Source: Deltaproteobacteria bacterium
GTDB taxonomy: Bacteria; Desulfobacterota; Syntrophia; Syntrophales; UBA6807
Assembly: GCA_016935565.1 (NCBI GenBank)
Contig: JAFGQS010000006.1
Span: 1-32,559, forward strand
DNA: 32,559 nucleotides
Direction: 5' to 3'
Shown here: piece after piece, positions 1 through 7,854 of the stretch
How the letters are laid out: every line of letters starts with the position of its first letter
How positions within the stretch are numbered: position 1 is the stretch's first letter
The notes under the pieces: model-generated
What the model was told of the DNA's origin: nothing
The model's database searches: none
Seen by the model: only the letters and a program-made list of their open reading frames with translations
Translations under genes and position numbers: made by a program

Positions 1-1077
1 ATAACGCTCTTTCAAACCCCTCAAAATTGCCACCGTATCTTCAACGGTCGGTTCCTTTACATATATCGGTTGGAATCTCCGTTCAAGAGCCGCATCCTTT
101 TCAACATATTTTCTATATTCATTCAACGTCGTCGCACCGATGCAGCGCAATTTACCCCGTGCAAGAGCAGGTTTGAGCATATTGGAAGCATCCACGGCAC
201 CTTCAGCTGCTCCTGCCCCAACAACCGTATGCAATTCATCGATGAACAGAATGATTTCACCGCTCGCGTCTTCCACCTCTTTGAGGACAGCCTTCAGCCG
301 ATCTTCAAATTCACCCCTGTATTTTGCACCGGCAACCAGAGAGCCCATGTCGAGGCCGACAACTCGCTTGTCCTTTAAGCTCTCCGGCACATCACCATTG
401 ACAATTCGCTGTGCAAGGCCTTCGGCTATTGCCGTCTTGCCCACACCGGGATCGCCGATAAGGACGGGATTATTTTTTGTTCTTCGCGACAAAACCTGCA
501 TGATTCGTCGTATTTCTTCATCTCTCCCGATAACGGGATCAAATGTGTCTTTCAAGGCAAGTTCGTTGAAATCCTTCGCAAATCGTTTTAATGCCTGATA
601 TTTATCTTCCGGGTTCTGATCAGTAATACGCCGGTCACCCCTGATATCAACAAGAATCTTAAAGATGTTATCTTTTGTAACACCTGCCCGTCGAAGTATC
701 TGAGCCGCTTCACCATCTTTTTCTGCTGAAACAGCAATGAGAACATGTTCAACACTGACATATTCATCCTTCAAACGTTCCGCTTCGGCAAAGGCACTAT
801 CCATAACATTCTTTAACCGCGGTGAAATGTATCGTTGTGATGCTCCGCCACCTGATACCTTCGGAAGACCATTGAGAAAACGTTCCAGTTCGCCTCGAAT
901 CTTCCCCGGGTCAGCACCGAGTTTCTTGAGGATCTCAGATACTATACCCTCAGGCTGTCTTATTAAAGACAGCAATACATGCTCTACTTCAATAGCCTGG
1001 TGCCCGTACTGTCCCGCCAGGGTTTCAGCATCTTGAAACGCTTCCTGAAGTTTTAATGTTAATTTATCGAATCTCAT
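1..1077 (-). CDS. clpB: ATP-dependent chaperone ClpB, N-terminal part (partial)
   Basis: ClpB is a Hsp100 disaggregase that works with DnaK to pull apart aggregated proteins in the cytoplasm. The visible 359 residues begin [14 protein letters not shown] and hold the duplicated Clp N-domain (about 1-150) followed by the first AAA+ module. That module has a Walker A GDPGVGKT at residues 208-215 and a Walker B ILFIDE at 276-281. The middle coiled-coil domain and second AAA+ module lie beyond the left edge, so completeness cannot be judged. The ATG is preceded by AAGGAGA at a good distance. The gene follows the diadenylate cyclase gene in the same direction after 108 bp, so they may be cotranscribed. 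I saw no sigma-32-type promoter in that gap, although rpoH is nearby. Confidence 0.95.
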   Translation of the reverse strand, partial: MRFDKLTLKLQEAFQDAETLAGQYGHQAIEVEHVLLSLIRQPEGIVSEILKKLGADPGKIRGELERFLNGLPKVSGGGASQRYISPRLKNVMDSAFAEAERLKDEYVSVEHVLIAVSAEKDGEAAQILRRAGVTKDNIFKILVDIRGDRRITDQNPEDKYQALKRFAKDFNELALKDTFDPVIGRDEEIRRIMQVLSRRTKNNPVLIGDPGVGKTAIAEGLAQRIVNGDVPESLKDKRVVGLDMGSLVAGAKYRGEFEDRLKAVLKEVEDASGEIILFIDELHTVVGAGAAEGAVDASNMLKPALARGKLRCIGATTLNEYRKYVEKDAALERRFQPIYVKEPTVEDTVAILRGLKERY

Positions 1078-1108
1078 CGTATCTCCTTATAATCTGTCCG
1101 AAATCAGT

Positions 1109-1153
1109 TGTCAGCTCTCAGAAAAAACAATACCAGTAAAACCGGAGCTGACA
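1109..1153. repeat. 9-bp inverted repeat between the DAC gene and clpB
   Basis: TGTCAGCTC at 1109-1117 and GAGCTGACA at 1145-1153 are perfect inverted copies around a 27-nt loop. The loop contains a run of six A. The T-run on the minus strand falls in the loop and not after the stem, so this is not a normal intrinsic terminator. The surrounding text (cagttgtcagctc, gatgaccgaatactgatta) resembles short degenerate intergenic repeats. It could be a processing or mRNA-stability hairpin in a DAC-clpB transcript. Confidence 0.45.
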
Positions 1154-1185
1154 GCCGATGACCGAATACTGATTACTCATGCTTT

Positions 1186-2055
1186 CTACTCCACTGCTTT
1201 CTCTATATCGACGAATATCTTTCCGTTTTTGAAGATTCTGACGGTACCTGAAGACTCGGACACAACAATGGCAATAGCGTTTGTCACACTGGTAATACCC
1301 GCCGCGGAGATGTGCCTGCTTCCGAGGCCTTTTGGAAAGTCCTTTCCTTCGAAAGCGGCACTCAGGTGCCTTCCCGCCGTTACGAGGACACCGTCACTTC
1401 TTACAATAAACGCTCCATCCAGAGCCGAATATTCTTTAATCGTCTCCCTGAGAGTGTGATCAAGAATGTTACGTTCATCTTCTTCGTATCCCATAAAGGG
1501 GTTCATGATCATCTGTCTTGAAAGTTGTAGTACCTTTTCACTGTCTCCAAGAATAAAAATTGTTCCGACCGAACGACCCTCTCGCCCCTGAGCTGCCAGT
1601 TCCACGGCTATATTCAAAACGGTCTCAAAAACTTCCGGATTAACCCCTTCAAAAATATCGGCAACTTCACCTGACGTCAAAATCTCAAATTCCTTGCCGA
1701 CATCAATAATAAAAATACTGTCGACGTATCCAAATTTGGGAATACCGGTGAGACAGACCAGTTTGTCGTCTTTATCAAAATAACCTGCTGAGATACCTTT
1801 GGTTATGGCAATTTTTATCTGACTTAAACGGGTAAAACTCACGCGAGGAATATGTATTACTTTTTTCAGATGCTTAATATTCTTAGGTACGTCATCATCT
1901 CCCCGGGCAATTAAAATTACATTACAGTATTGATTATTGTCTTTTTCCCACGGAATATCCTGCGCAACTTCACTATACAGAAGAATAGCCTTTGCATTGA
2001 TTTCCTGCGCAAACTTGCAGGCAAACTCCATGATCAGTTGATTAATAGAACTCAT
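1186..2055 (-). CDS. Diadenylate cyclase (DAC/DisA_N domain), CdaZ-like architecture
   Basis: The enzyme is predicted to condense two ATP into the second messenger c-di-AMP. The C-terminal half carries the DAC catalytic signature: DGA at residues 213-215 and GLGSRH at 243-248 running into RHISAAGIT (247-255). There is no transmembrane segment (unlike CdaA) and no DisA-type C-terminal DNA-binding domain. The first 130 or so residues look like a pyruvate-kinase C-terminal-type alpha/beta domain (AKAILLYSE near residue 21), which would match the CdaZ layout known mainly from archaea; that assignment is inference. The start ATG follows AAGGAG with 6-nt spacing, and a near-consensus promoter lies about 110 bp upstream. 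It is divergent from rpoH and upstream of clpB, a context that hints at a stress or osmotic role. Confidence 0.85.
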   Translation of the reverse strand: MSSINQLIMEFACKFAQEINAKAILLYSEVAQDIPWEKDNNQYCNVILIARGDDDVPKNIKHLKKVIHIPRVSFTRLSQIKIAITKGISAGYFDKDDKLVCLTGIPKFGYVDSIFIIDVGKEFEILTSGEVADIFEGVNPEVFETVLNIAVELAAQGREGRSVGTIFILGDSEKVLQLSRQMIMNPFMGYEEDERNILDHTLRETIKEYSALDGAFIVRSDGVLVTAGRHLSAAFEGKDFPKGLGSRHISAAGITSVTNAIAIVVSESSGTVRIFKNGKIFVDIEKAVE

Positions 2056-2161
2056 GTAACACTCCTTTTTTCGTGGGCCTGCAATTCTTTTTGCCCGGTT
2101 ATATTTCTACCGTTAACTGAAAACTCTTAGATATTCCCTGTATCTATCATCTTCCACCATA

Positions 2162-2190
2162 AATGTAAGCATACGAAAGAGTAATGTCAA
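2162..2190 (-). promoter_or_regulatory. Sigma-70-type promoter for the DAC gene
   Basis: On the minus strand TTGACA (2185-2190) and TACATT (2162-2167) are separated by exactly 17 bp. Transcription would start near 2155, giving a leader of about 100 nt before the diadenylate cyclase ATG at 2055. Confidence 0.65.
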
Positions 2191-2255
2191 GATATCAGGA
2201 TATTAAGAAATCTTTTCTGAAGATTATCAGGGAACATAAATTTGTTTGGCAGGTC

Positions 2256-2283
2256 TTGACTATCGAAAAACAAGAGGTATATT
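2256..2283 (+). promoter_or_regulatory. Sigma-70-type promoter for rpoH
   Basis: TTGACT (2256-2261) and TATATT (2278-2283) are 16 bp apart; an alternative -10, TATTAA (2280-2285), gives 18 bp. The start would be near 2290, with a leader of about 40 nt ending in an AGGA ribosome binding site. The 2056-2331 gap therefore holds two divergent promoters. Confidence 0.6.
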
Positions 2284-2331
2284 AATGAGCGGGAATATGG
2301 TATAAAGACAAAAAAAGTACAGGAAAATTCA

Positions 2332-3192
2332 ATGAATCTGCCTGTCATAACTGACACGTTAGACCTTTACATTGCTGATATAAACCGCTTCTCAATATTA
2401 TCCGCCGAAGAAGAATTCAAATTAGCCGTGCGATTGGCGAAATATAACGATATGGAAGCGGCTGAGAAATTGATTACATCAAACTTGAGATTTGTCGTCA
2501 AGATTGCATACGAGTATAAAAACTATGGTGTTAAACTGATCGATCTCATTCAAGAAGGAAATATCGGCCTGATGCATGCCGTCAAGAAATTTGATCCCTA
2601 CAAAGGATACCGACTGATATCGTATGCTGTATGGTGGATCAGGGCATACATGCAGAACTTTGTTATCAAATCATGGAGCCTCGTCAAGATTGGAACTACC
2701 CAGGCCCAAAGAAAATTGTTCTTTAAGCTCAATCAGATGAAAAAAAAGCTTCAGGGACTTTCAGAAAAAAATCCTGAATTTAAGGATATCGCTGAAATGC
2801 TTAACGTAAAAGAAAGTGAAATCGAAGAAATGGACCTGCGACTGTCTCACCGGGATGTGTCGCTCGATGCCTCAATTAATGATGAAGGTGATTCCATGTA
2901 CATCGATCAACTGGTCCACGAGGGTGAAAGCCAGGAAGAATCTCTGATCAAGAATCAGGAAAAATCACTCGTAAAAAAACATATAGCGGGGGCACTTGCC
3001 CAACTGAATGAAAGAGAAAGCTATATTATCAGGCGCCGGATCATGGCTGATAAACCTGAAACCCTGCAAGAAATCGGAGACAAATTCAACGTGACCAGGG
3101 AGAGGACCAGACAGATTGAAAAAGAGGCCCTGAAAAAACTCAGGGCCATGATTCCATACTGGGGTACAGAAACAAAGCTATTGGAAAATTAA
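2332..3192 (+). CDS. rpoH: RNA polymerase heat-shock sigma factor RpoH (sigma-32)
   Basis: RpoH directs RNA polymerase to heat-shock promoters. The 286 residues match the family length. Region 2 is recognisable in NLRFVVKIAYEY (about 51-62), DLIQEGNIGLMHAVKKFDP and SYAVWWIRAYMQNF. The RpoH-specific box appears as QRKLFFKL at residues 126-133, which separates it from housekeeping and other group-3 sigma factors. Region 4 ends the protein with TLQEIGDKFNVTRERTRQIE. The gene is monocistronic with its own promoter. Its TAA (3190-3192) overlaps the stop codon of the convergent dnaB gene, so no terminator separates them. The plausible target clpB lies 1.3 kb away. Confidence 0.93.
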   Translation: MNLPVITDTLDLYIADINRFSILSAEEEFKLAVRLAKYNDMEAAEKLITSNLRFVVKIAYEYKNYGVKLIDLIQEGNIGLMHAVKKFDPYKGYRLISYAVWWIRAYMQNFVIKSWSLVKIGTTQAQRKLFFKLNQMKKKLQGLSEKNPEFKDIAEMLNVKESEIEEMDLRLSHRDVSLDASINDEGDSMYIDQLVHEGESQEESLIKNQEKSLVKKHIAGALAQLNERESYIIRRRIMADKPETLQEIGDKFNVTRERTRQIEKEALKKLRAMIPYWGTETKLLEN

Positions 3193-4544
3193 TAATAGTC
3201 CCTCACCACGGCGCGATTTTCGAAGCGTGTGTAATCATTAAGGAACGTAAGCTTTACCTTTCCCGTCGGGCCGTTTCTTTGCTTTCCTATAATAATCTCG
3301 GCAAGACCTTTTTCAGGATTATCCTCCGACTTATTGTAGACCTCATCCCGGTAAATAAACAGGATGACATCGGCATCCTGTTCAATAGCCCCTGACTCTC
3401 GCAAATCTGCCATTTGAGGACGTTTATCGGTTCTTGTCTCCACCTGCCTGTTGAGCTGTGACAGAGCAACGACGGGAACGTTCAGTTCCTTGGCAAGAGC
3501 CTTCAGTGAACGGCTTATTTCTGATATTTCCTGTTCTCTCGGTAATGAAGAATCTCTTCCCCGCATCAGCTGGAGATAATCGAGGACAACGAGACCGAGA
3601 CCAGTTTCAGCCTTTAATCGCCGTGACTTGGCCTTCATCTCTAAAACGGAAATTGCCGGCGAATCATCAATGAAGATCGGTGCGTCAGAGAGCTTTCCCG
3701 CAGCAGTCGTCAGTTTTGGCCAATCCGTTTCACCGAGAAATCCTTTCCTTAGGCGTTGAGAATCAACTCTTGCTTCAGATGAAAGCATTCGTACCGCAAG
3801 CTGTTCCTTGGACATCTCCAGTGAAAAAATTGCCACGGGAACACCCATTTCTATAGCCGCATTCTGTGCTACGTTAATTGCAAAGGCGGTTTTTCCCATA
3901 CTTGGTCGACCTGCAACAATGATAAGCTCCGAGTTCTGAAGTCCCGACGTAAGCTTATCCACATCGTCAAACCCTGTGGGAACTCCCGTAACGAGTTCCT
4001 TTCTTTCATAAAGCTTTTCAATTGTCTTAAAACTGTCTTTGATCAATTCCTTAAGCGGGAAGAAGGAAGGCCTGATCTTGTTCTGAGATATTTCAAAGAT
4101 AGCATGCTCCGCATCGTCGAGGACATTTTCCACATCGGATGTTGACGTGTAACTTTTATCGAGTATTGCTGTCGAGGCTCCTATTAATTTACGTAAGATC
4201 GATTTTTCTTTAACGATCTTTGAGTAGTACGAAATATTAGCAGCAGAAGGCACATTATCGACCAGCGAAGCAAGATATGCCACGCCACCGATATCATCGA
4301 TCTGATTCTTATCCCGTAATTGATTGCTCAGCGTAATCAGATCGCTCGGTTCGCTCTTTTCCCCAAGGTCAATGATGGCGGAGAAGATCTTTCTATGTGC
4401 CTCACTGTAAAAATCATTTATTTCAAGTATTTCCATGACACTATTGATTGCGTGGTTGTCTAACAGTATTCCCCCGAGGATCGACTGTTCCGCCTCAATA
4501 TTCTGGGGTGGAATTTTATGCAACGAATAATCTATATCTTTCAT
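3189..4544 (-). CDS. dnaB: Replicative DNA helicase DnaB
   Basis: DnaB is the hexameric 5'-3' helicase that unwinds DNA at the replication fork. The N-terminal primase-interacting domain starts at PPQNIEAEQSILGGILLDN. The RecA-like C-terminal domain has Walker A GRPSMGKT (residues about 212-219) and the segment LVVLDYLQLM typical of Walker B. Length (451 aa) is normal and no intein is inserted. Two starts are possible: ATG at 4544 or GTG one codon upstream at 4547; GGAGG lies 10 or 7 nt upstream respectively. It is the last gene of the rpsF-rpsR-DUF2232-rplI-dnaB operon, 75 nt after rplI, an order common in several phyla. Confidence 0.96.
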   Translation of the reverse strand: MKDIDYSLHKIPPQNIEAEQSILGGILLDNHAINSVMEILEINDFYSEAHRKIFSAIIDLGEKSEPSDLITLSNQLRDKNQIDDIGGVAYLASLVDNVPSAANISYYSKIVKEKSILRKLIGASTAILDKSYTSTSDVENVLDDAEHAIFEISQNKIRPSFFPLKELIKDSFKTIEKLYERKELVTGVPTGFDDVDKLTSGLQNSELIIVAGRPSMGKTAFAINVAQNAAIEMGVPVAIFSLEMSKEQLAVRMLSSEARVDSQRLRKGFLGETDWPKLTTAAGKLSDAPIFIDDSPAISVLEMKAKSRRLKAETGLGLVVLDYLQLMRGRDSSLPREQEISEISRSLKALAKELNVPVVALSQLNRQVETRTDKRPQMADLRESGAIEQDADVILFIYRDEVYNKSEDNPEKGLAEIIIGKQRNGPTGKVKLTFLNDYTRFENRAVVRDYY

Positions 4545-4619
4545 CACATCGTATCCTCCATAGCAATATATCGCTCAACGTTTCATCGGACAGCGGCAGA
4601 TAAACATCATACGAAACCG

Positions 4620-5066
4620 TTATGTCTCGCTCACAACAACCACTTTTATCTCAGCATTTACTCCGGGATATATTTTGACGGTAATCTGAAATTCACCAAT
4701 ACTCTTTATCGGTACATCCATATTGATATTTTTTCTGTCAATCTTTATTCCCTGAGCGGATAGCTCCTGTTCAACATCCTTAGCAGTCACTGAACCAAAA
4801 AGCTTACCCTGTTCTCCCTCTTTTCGCGCAATCGTACATATGACATTCTCAAGTTTTCCTCGCAACTCTTCAGCATTTTTTTTCTCTTTTTCAGCTTTTT
4901 GTTCTATTGTTTTTCTTTCATGGGCCAAGACCTTGATATTTCTCTTGCTTGCCTCTATTGCCAACCCCTTAGGTATGAGGAAATTTCTCGCGTATCCATC
5001 GGATACCTTGACCATGTCTCCTGTTTTCCCAAGAGTTTCTACGTTCTCTTTCAATATGACTTTCAT
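4620..5066 (-). CDS. rplI: 50S ribosomal protein L9
   Basis: L9 binds 23S rRNA near the L1 stalk and helps maintain reading frame. The 148-residue protein starts MKVILKENVETLGKTGDMVK and shows the signature DGYARNFLIPKGLA (about residues 23-36). A long charged connecting helix (roughly 40-75) and a C-terminal domain ending in EIKVVVVSET follow. GAGGAGG precedes the ATG by 6 nt. It sits between the DUF2232 gene (283-bp gap containing an inverted-repeat element) and dnaB. Confidence 0.97.
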   Translation of the reverse strand: MKVILKENVETLGKTGDMVKVSDGYARNFLIPKGLAIEASKRNIKVLAHERKTIEQKAEKEKKNAEELRGKLENVICTIARKEGEQGKLFGSVTAKDVEQELSAQGIKIDRKNINMDVPIKSIGEFQITVKIYPGVNAEIKVVVVSET

Positions 5067-5097
5067 GAAAAGCCTCCTCTTTTGAATCCAATCTTAA

Positions 5098-5342
5098 AGT
5101 TTCGAGTTCGAAGTTTCAAGTTAAAAGGAACAACCATCAAATTTTTTATCGTGAATTGATACATCATGAATTACTACCACTCACACCTGCTAAAAATTAA
5201 ATCATATATCTCTCCTCATGGTATCGTTTTCAGATCAGACAAGAAATAAACCTCACAACCAATTCGGCAATGATCATTCCTTCACACAGTTCCGGTGTGT
5301 ATAGTAATAAAGAAAGGACCCTCAAGACCAAAACTCGAAACT
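5098..5342. repeat. 245-bp intergenic element bounded by 11-bp inverted repeats
   Basis: AGTTTCGAGTT (5098-5108) and AACTCGAAACT (5332-5342) are perfect inverted copies enclosing most of the gap between the DUF2232 gene and rplI. Inside are a further partial copy (gaagtttcaagtt, 5110-5122) and a small hairpin, CACAC/GTGTG, at 5283-5299. No ORF of convincing quality is present. It may be a small non-autonomous repeat inserted into the operon, or coincidental degenerate intergenic repeats; there is no evidence of transposase or target duplication. Confidence 0.4.
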
Positions 5343-5349
5343 GGTAATG

Positions 5350-6303
5350 TTAGTCAGCTTTTTCAAGTTTCCTGAAATCGGCCCATACATCAATGACTCC
5401 CAAACCAATGACAAGCAGGAGTAAAAACTGTTGAGCAAATATGAGGAAATAACCGATGATTCTAATGAACAGGGGAATGCCTTTTTTATTACAGTAAAAT
5501 TGTATTATGGACAAACCCTGAAACAGATAGAGAAACAGCAATAGAACGAGAACATTAATGCCAACTATTTTCAACGCTCCCAGGGGAAGCAAGACGAATA
5601 TGCCCGATATGATAAGGAGCCAGACAAATTTATCGTGAATTTTCCAGCGGGAAAGATCACCAAAGTCAGGATACCACATTCCGTTTTTCTGAAATAAAAT
5701 CCTCCCGGCCAGAATATTCAACCATACGAAAAAAGCGGTTCCGACTAAAACGATTGCAGGAAAAAGATTGGTAAAAAATCTCGTAATATGGTCAGCATGC
5801 TTTTTCAGCAGTTCTATCTGGTCGGAAGAACCCCCCAGCTGGGAGTAGATACGGATATTTTCTTGTACAACGCCGGCAATATATGACTGGACGAGATGGA
5901 GCGGCCCTTTCCCCTGCATTATGCTGAGATAAAGAAGTATCATTAGACCGAGGCCCAGGAAAATCATGACAGCAAAGAAAACAGTCGTTTCGACAGAATA
6001 ATTTCTTCTTAATACTTCGGAAAGAATAATGCCCAAAGAACCCAGCAAAAAAAGGTTGAGGAATGTGGCATGAGAATTCACATACTTCAGTACAATGATA
6101 ACGACAAGAAGCGATAGCACGAATATAAGAATACCACGTGCTCTTCCGAGTTTTGAATAATAGTAGAGTATCGGGAGCGGTGCTAACATTGCTCCGATAG
6201 AGCCAAAGATGCTCAGTGTGCCCGCAACAAGAAAAACGAAAGAGGATATAACAATGCCCGAAATAAAATCCCTATTGAATATACCGCCCCCTCTGTCCTT
6301 CAA
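5350..6303 (-). CDS. DUF2232 (YybS-like) polytopic membrane protein
   Basis: This is a 317-residue inner-membrane protein of unknown function. It has roughly eight hydrophobic segments, the first beginning near residue 14 (ISGIVISSFVFLVAG). The early LAPLPILYYYSKLGRARG stretch is typical of the DUF2232/YybS family, which is often encoded between rpsR and rplI. The predicted start is a TTG (6303) 42 nt after the rpsR stop; GAGGA lies about 13 nt upstream, which is long, and the first internal ATG is only at codon 34, past the first membrane segment. The start is therefore uncertain while the gene itself is not. Being inside the ribosomal operon suggests coexpression with growth genes. Confidence 0.8.
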   Translation of the reverse strand: MKDRGGGIFNRDFISGIVISSFVFLVAGTLSIFGSIGAMLAPLPILYYYSKLGRARGILIFVLSLLVVIIVLKYVNSHATFLNLFLLGSLGIILSEVLRRNYSVETTVFFAVMIFLGLGLMILLYLSIMQGKGPLHLVQSYIAGVVQENIRIYSQLGGSSDQIELLKKHADHITRFFTNLFPAIVLVGTAFFVWLNILAGRILFQKNGMWYPDFGDLSRWKIHDKFVWLLIISGIFVLLPLGALKIVGINVLVLLLFLYLFQGLSIIQFYCNKKGIPLFIRIIGYFLIFAQQFLLLLVIGLGVIDVWADFRKLEKAD

Positions 6304-6345
6304 GGTTTAGATCCAATCCTCAAACTTGATCTTTCGATAGTATGG

Positions 6346-6651
6346 TTAGTCTGAAACTACATACGGTAACAAAGCCAGGTTTCGTGCCCTCTTGATAGCT
6401 CTCGTCACCTCTCTCTGGTGTTTAGCACAATTACCTGAAATTCTTCTCGGCACGATCTTACCTCTCTCTGACAAATAGATTCTCAAGATATCCGGATTTT
6501 TGTAATTTATTTTCAGGTCAGAGTTAGCACAAAACCGGCATATCTTTTTCCGTGCAAAAAATCTTCTGCGTGGACGCTGCATCCCGGGTCGATTTGGTCT
6601 CTGACCCTGACTACTTCTCTGATTGTTTCTCTGATTACTCGTTGTAGTCAT
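6346..6651 (-). CDS. rpsR: 30S ribosomal protein S18
   Basis: S18 binds the central domain of 16S rRNA with its partner S6. The core is clear: [11 protein letters not shown] (about 31-41), [25 protein letters not shown] and [21 protein letters not shown]. The 101 residues include an Arg/Gln-rich N-terminal extension of about 30 residues. Cys38, Cys41, Cys75 and His78 form a CxxC...CxxH set that could bind zinc, as in the C+ paralogues of several ribosomal proteins. Only 3 nt separate it from rpsF, consistent with stoichiometric translation of the S6:S18 pair. Confidence 0.97.
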   Translation of the reverse strand: MTTTSNQRNNQRSSQGQRPNRPGMQRPRRRFFARKKICRFCANSDLKINYKNPDILRIYLSERGKIVPRRISGNCAKHQREVTRAIKRARNLALLPYVVSD

Positions 6652-6654
6652 TGT

Positions 6655-7140
6655 CTATTCTTCCCCCCTTTTTTCATTGTCAGTTACAGCATCTTCTATT
6701 ACATCTGTCAGGGGTTTTTCCACTTGAAGAACATCATCTTCCTGTATGTCTTCTTTCGTTTCCTCCATCTCATGGTCTTCGGAAGAAACATCATCAACAA
6801 CCGCCTCTTTCTCTGCGTCGGCTATTTCACGCTCTATATCTTCCATATTAACGGTATCGCTGAGTTTAACAGACTGATATCTTAAAATGCTTTCATCATA
6901 CTTGAGATTTCTTTCGAACTCAGCTCGTACTGCGCTTTCACCGACAAAATCAATTAAAACGTAAATGCCATCGTGCCGTTTCTTAATCAAATAAGCAAGC
7001 TTTCGTTTTCCCCAAATATCAACTCTAACCACAACACCATTAAGAGACGTGATGATTGTCTTATACCGGTTAATAACTGTATCTAGTTCTTCGGGGGATA
7101 ACTCGGCAAGTGTAATGAATATTGTTTCGTATCTTCTCAC
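6655..7140 (-). CDS. rpsF: 30S ribosomal protein S6
   Basis: S6 pairs with S18 on the small subunit. I place the start at GTG 7140, because AGGAGG lies 7 nt upstream and the protein then begins with the classic (M)RRYETIFI; a longer frame to 7212 has no such support. The ferredoxin-like fold covers about residues 1-95, with DIWGKRKLAYLIKKRHDGIY at the usual place. It continues into an acidic tail of about 60 residues rich in Asp and Glu, longer than in E. coli. The gene ends with TAG, showing that amber is an ordinary stop here. It is the first gene of the operon, behind a promoter and a leader hairpin. Confidence 0.95.
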   Translation of the reverse strand: MRRYETIFITLAELSPEELDTVINRYKTIITSLNGVVVRVDIWGKRKLAYLIKKRHDGIYVLIDFVGESAVRAEFERNLKYDESILRYQSVKLSDTVNMEDIEREIADAEKEAVVDDVSSEDHEMEETKEDIQEDDVLQVEKPLTDVIEDAVTDNEKRGEE

Positions 7141-7166
7141 TATGGTACCTCCTCTCGGCTTTTTAT

Positions 7167-7185
7167 CCCGAATACGTAATTCGGG
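7167..7185 (-). promoter_or_regulatory. Hairpin in the rpsF leader (possible S6:S18 autoregulatory site)
   Basis: CCCGAAT (7167-7173) and ATTCGGG (7179-7185) form a 7-bp perfect stem with a 5-nt loop, about 25-45 nt upstream of the rpsF GTG and just before its ribosome binding site. Known rpsF leaders in many bacteria carry an S6:S18-binding hairpin with a conserved CCG. A CCG is present here in the stem base and again just downstream, but a match to the published motif is not demonstrated. Confidence 0.45.
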
Positions 7186-7221
7186 CAAGGGGTCTCTATA
7201 ATATTTTGGCAAGTGGAAAAT

Positions 7222-7250
7222 TCTTTATAATATACTTCTCAATAAATCAA
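7222..7250 (-). promoter_or_regulatory. Promoter of the rpsF-rpsR-DUF2232-rplI-dnaB operon
   Basis: On the minus strand TTGATT (7245-7250) is followed after 17 bp by TAAAGA (7222-7227), or after 15 bp by TATAAA (7224-7229). It lies between an upstream terminator (7293-7321) and the rpsF leader hairpin, so transcription of the operon should begin near 7215. Confidence 0.5.
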
Positions 7251-7292
7251 GACTTTTATCACACGTTTGCAGGAATATATAAAGAGGAATTG

Positions 7293-7321
7293 AAAAAAAA
7301 ACAAAAGGGCCCGCAGCCCTT
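7293..7321 (-). terminator. Intrinsic terminator upstream of the rpsF operon
   Basis: Read on the minus strand, AAGGGC-loop-GCCCTT (7305-7310 with 7316-7321) is followed by TTTTG and then eight or more T (to 7293). It would end transcription of the small zinc-ribbon gene at 7375-7662 and insulate the ribosomal operon. Confidence 0.75.
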
Positions 7322-7374
7322 ACGTACATCATGACAGATTAAGCTGAATGACTCCCTGCTGATCCTACTTACCA

Positions 7375-7662
7375 TCACAAGATAAAGAGTCCAACAATAA
7401 ATAACAGCACAAGGAGGAAAGTGATATATCCATTCCACCAGAGAGAAACCCACCATATGAAATGAGAGGATATTTTGGCTTTTTCTACGGATAGGGGATC
7501 GATATGAGGAGGAATCCATTTAATAATAATGAGACCAATGATGTCTATCGGATCTACCGCAAAATTTGAGCCGCATGAGGAACAACGAAGATAAAACTTA
7601 CCTTCCTCCCGGTTAGCCCCCTCAAATTTCATCTTCTCAGCTTGAGAAGACGGAGCATTCAT
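7375..7662 (-). CDS. Small zinc-ribbon-like membrane protein, unknown function
   Basis: This is a 95-residue protein I do not recognise. It has a CSSC pair (about residues 27-30) in a LRCSSCGSNFAVDP context resembling half of a zinc ribbon. One strongly hydrophobic C-terminal segment follows (about 74-95, YITFLLVLLFIVGLFIL), so it is probably a tail-anchored membrane protein. I prefer the ATG at 7662; a GTG three codons upstream (7671) is closer to the purine tract. Immediately upstream is a seven-G tract, beyond which another open frame continues for 37 codons. One more G would fuse the two (see 7668-7781). A strong terminator lies 54 bp downstream. Confidence 0.6.
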   Translation of the reverse strand: MNAPSSQAEKMKFEGANREEGKFYLRCSSCGSNFAVDPIDIIGLIIIKWIPPHIDPLSVEKAKISSHFIWWVSLWWNGYITFLLVLLFIVGLFIL

Positions 7663-7667
7663 TGCTC

Positions 7668-7781
7668 TCACCCCCCCTTATTGCTTGTTCGGTATCGTAC
7701 TTCTTCATGTGGCTGTTCAAACGCCGTCACATTTTCCGATGTTGCTTGCCCACTTCCCCCCGTATTTCCCTGTGTAGGTTT
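7668..7781 (-). pseudogene. Open frame abutting the zinc-ribbon gene across a G7 tract (possible frameshifted N-terminus)
   Basis: Upstream of the zinc-ribbon gene a different frame is open for 37 codons after a TAG at 7782-7784. It reads in part SENVTAFEQPHEEVRYRTSNKGG and closes with TGA at 7668-7670. It has no convincing start except an internal GTG. Adding one G to the seven-G tract (minus strand of 7671-7677) would run it straight into the zinc-ribbon frame. It may be the true N-terminus with a sequencing undercall, a phase-variable or slippage site, a decayed gene, or chance. Confidence 0.35.
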
Positions 7782-7854
7782 CTATCTATCGATGTTTTTT
7801 GGAAAACCTCCTCTCGATACAAGTCTCTCTTATTTTGAAATCATTTTACAGATA

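Noticed and set aside
1109-1153. Terminator between the DAC gene and clpB
   Set aside because: The T-run falls in the loop of the hairpin and not after it.
5246-5296. 15-codon minus-strand mini-ORF (starts MIIAELVV) in the rplI upstream gap
   Set aside because: It has an AAGGA almost touching the ATG, very short length and no associated hairpin; it is likely chance.
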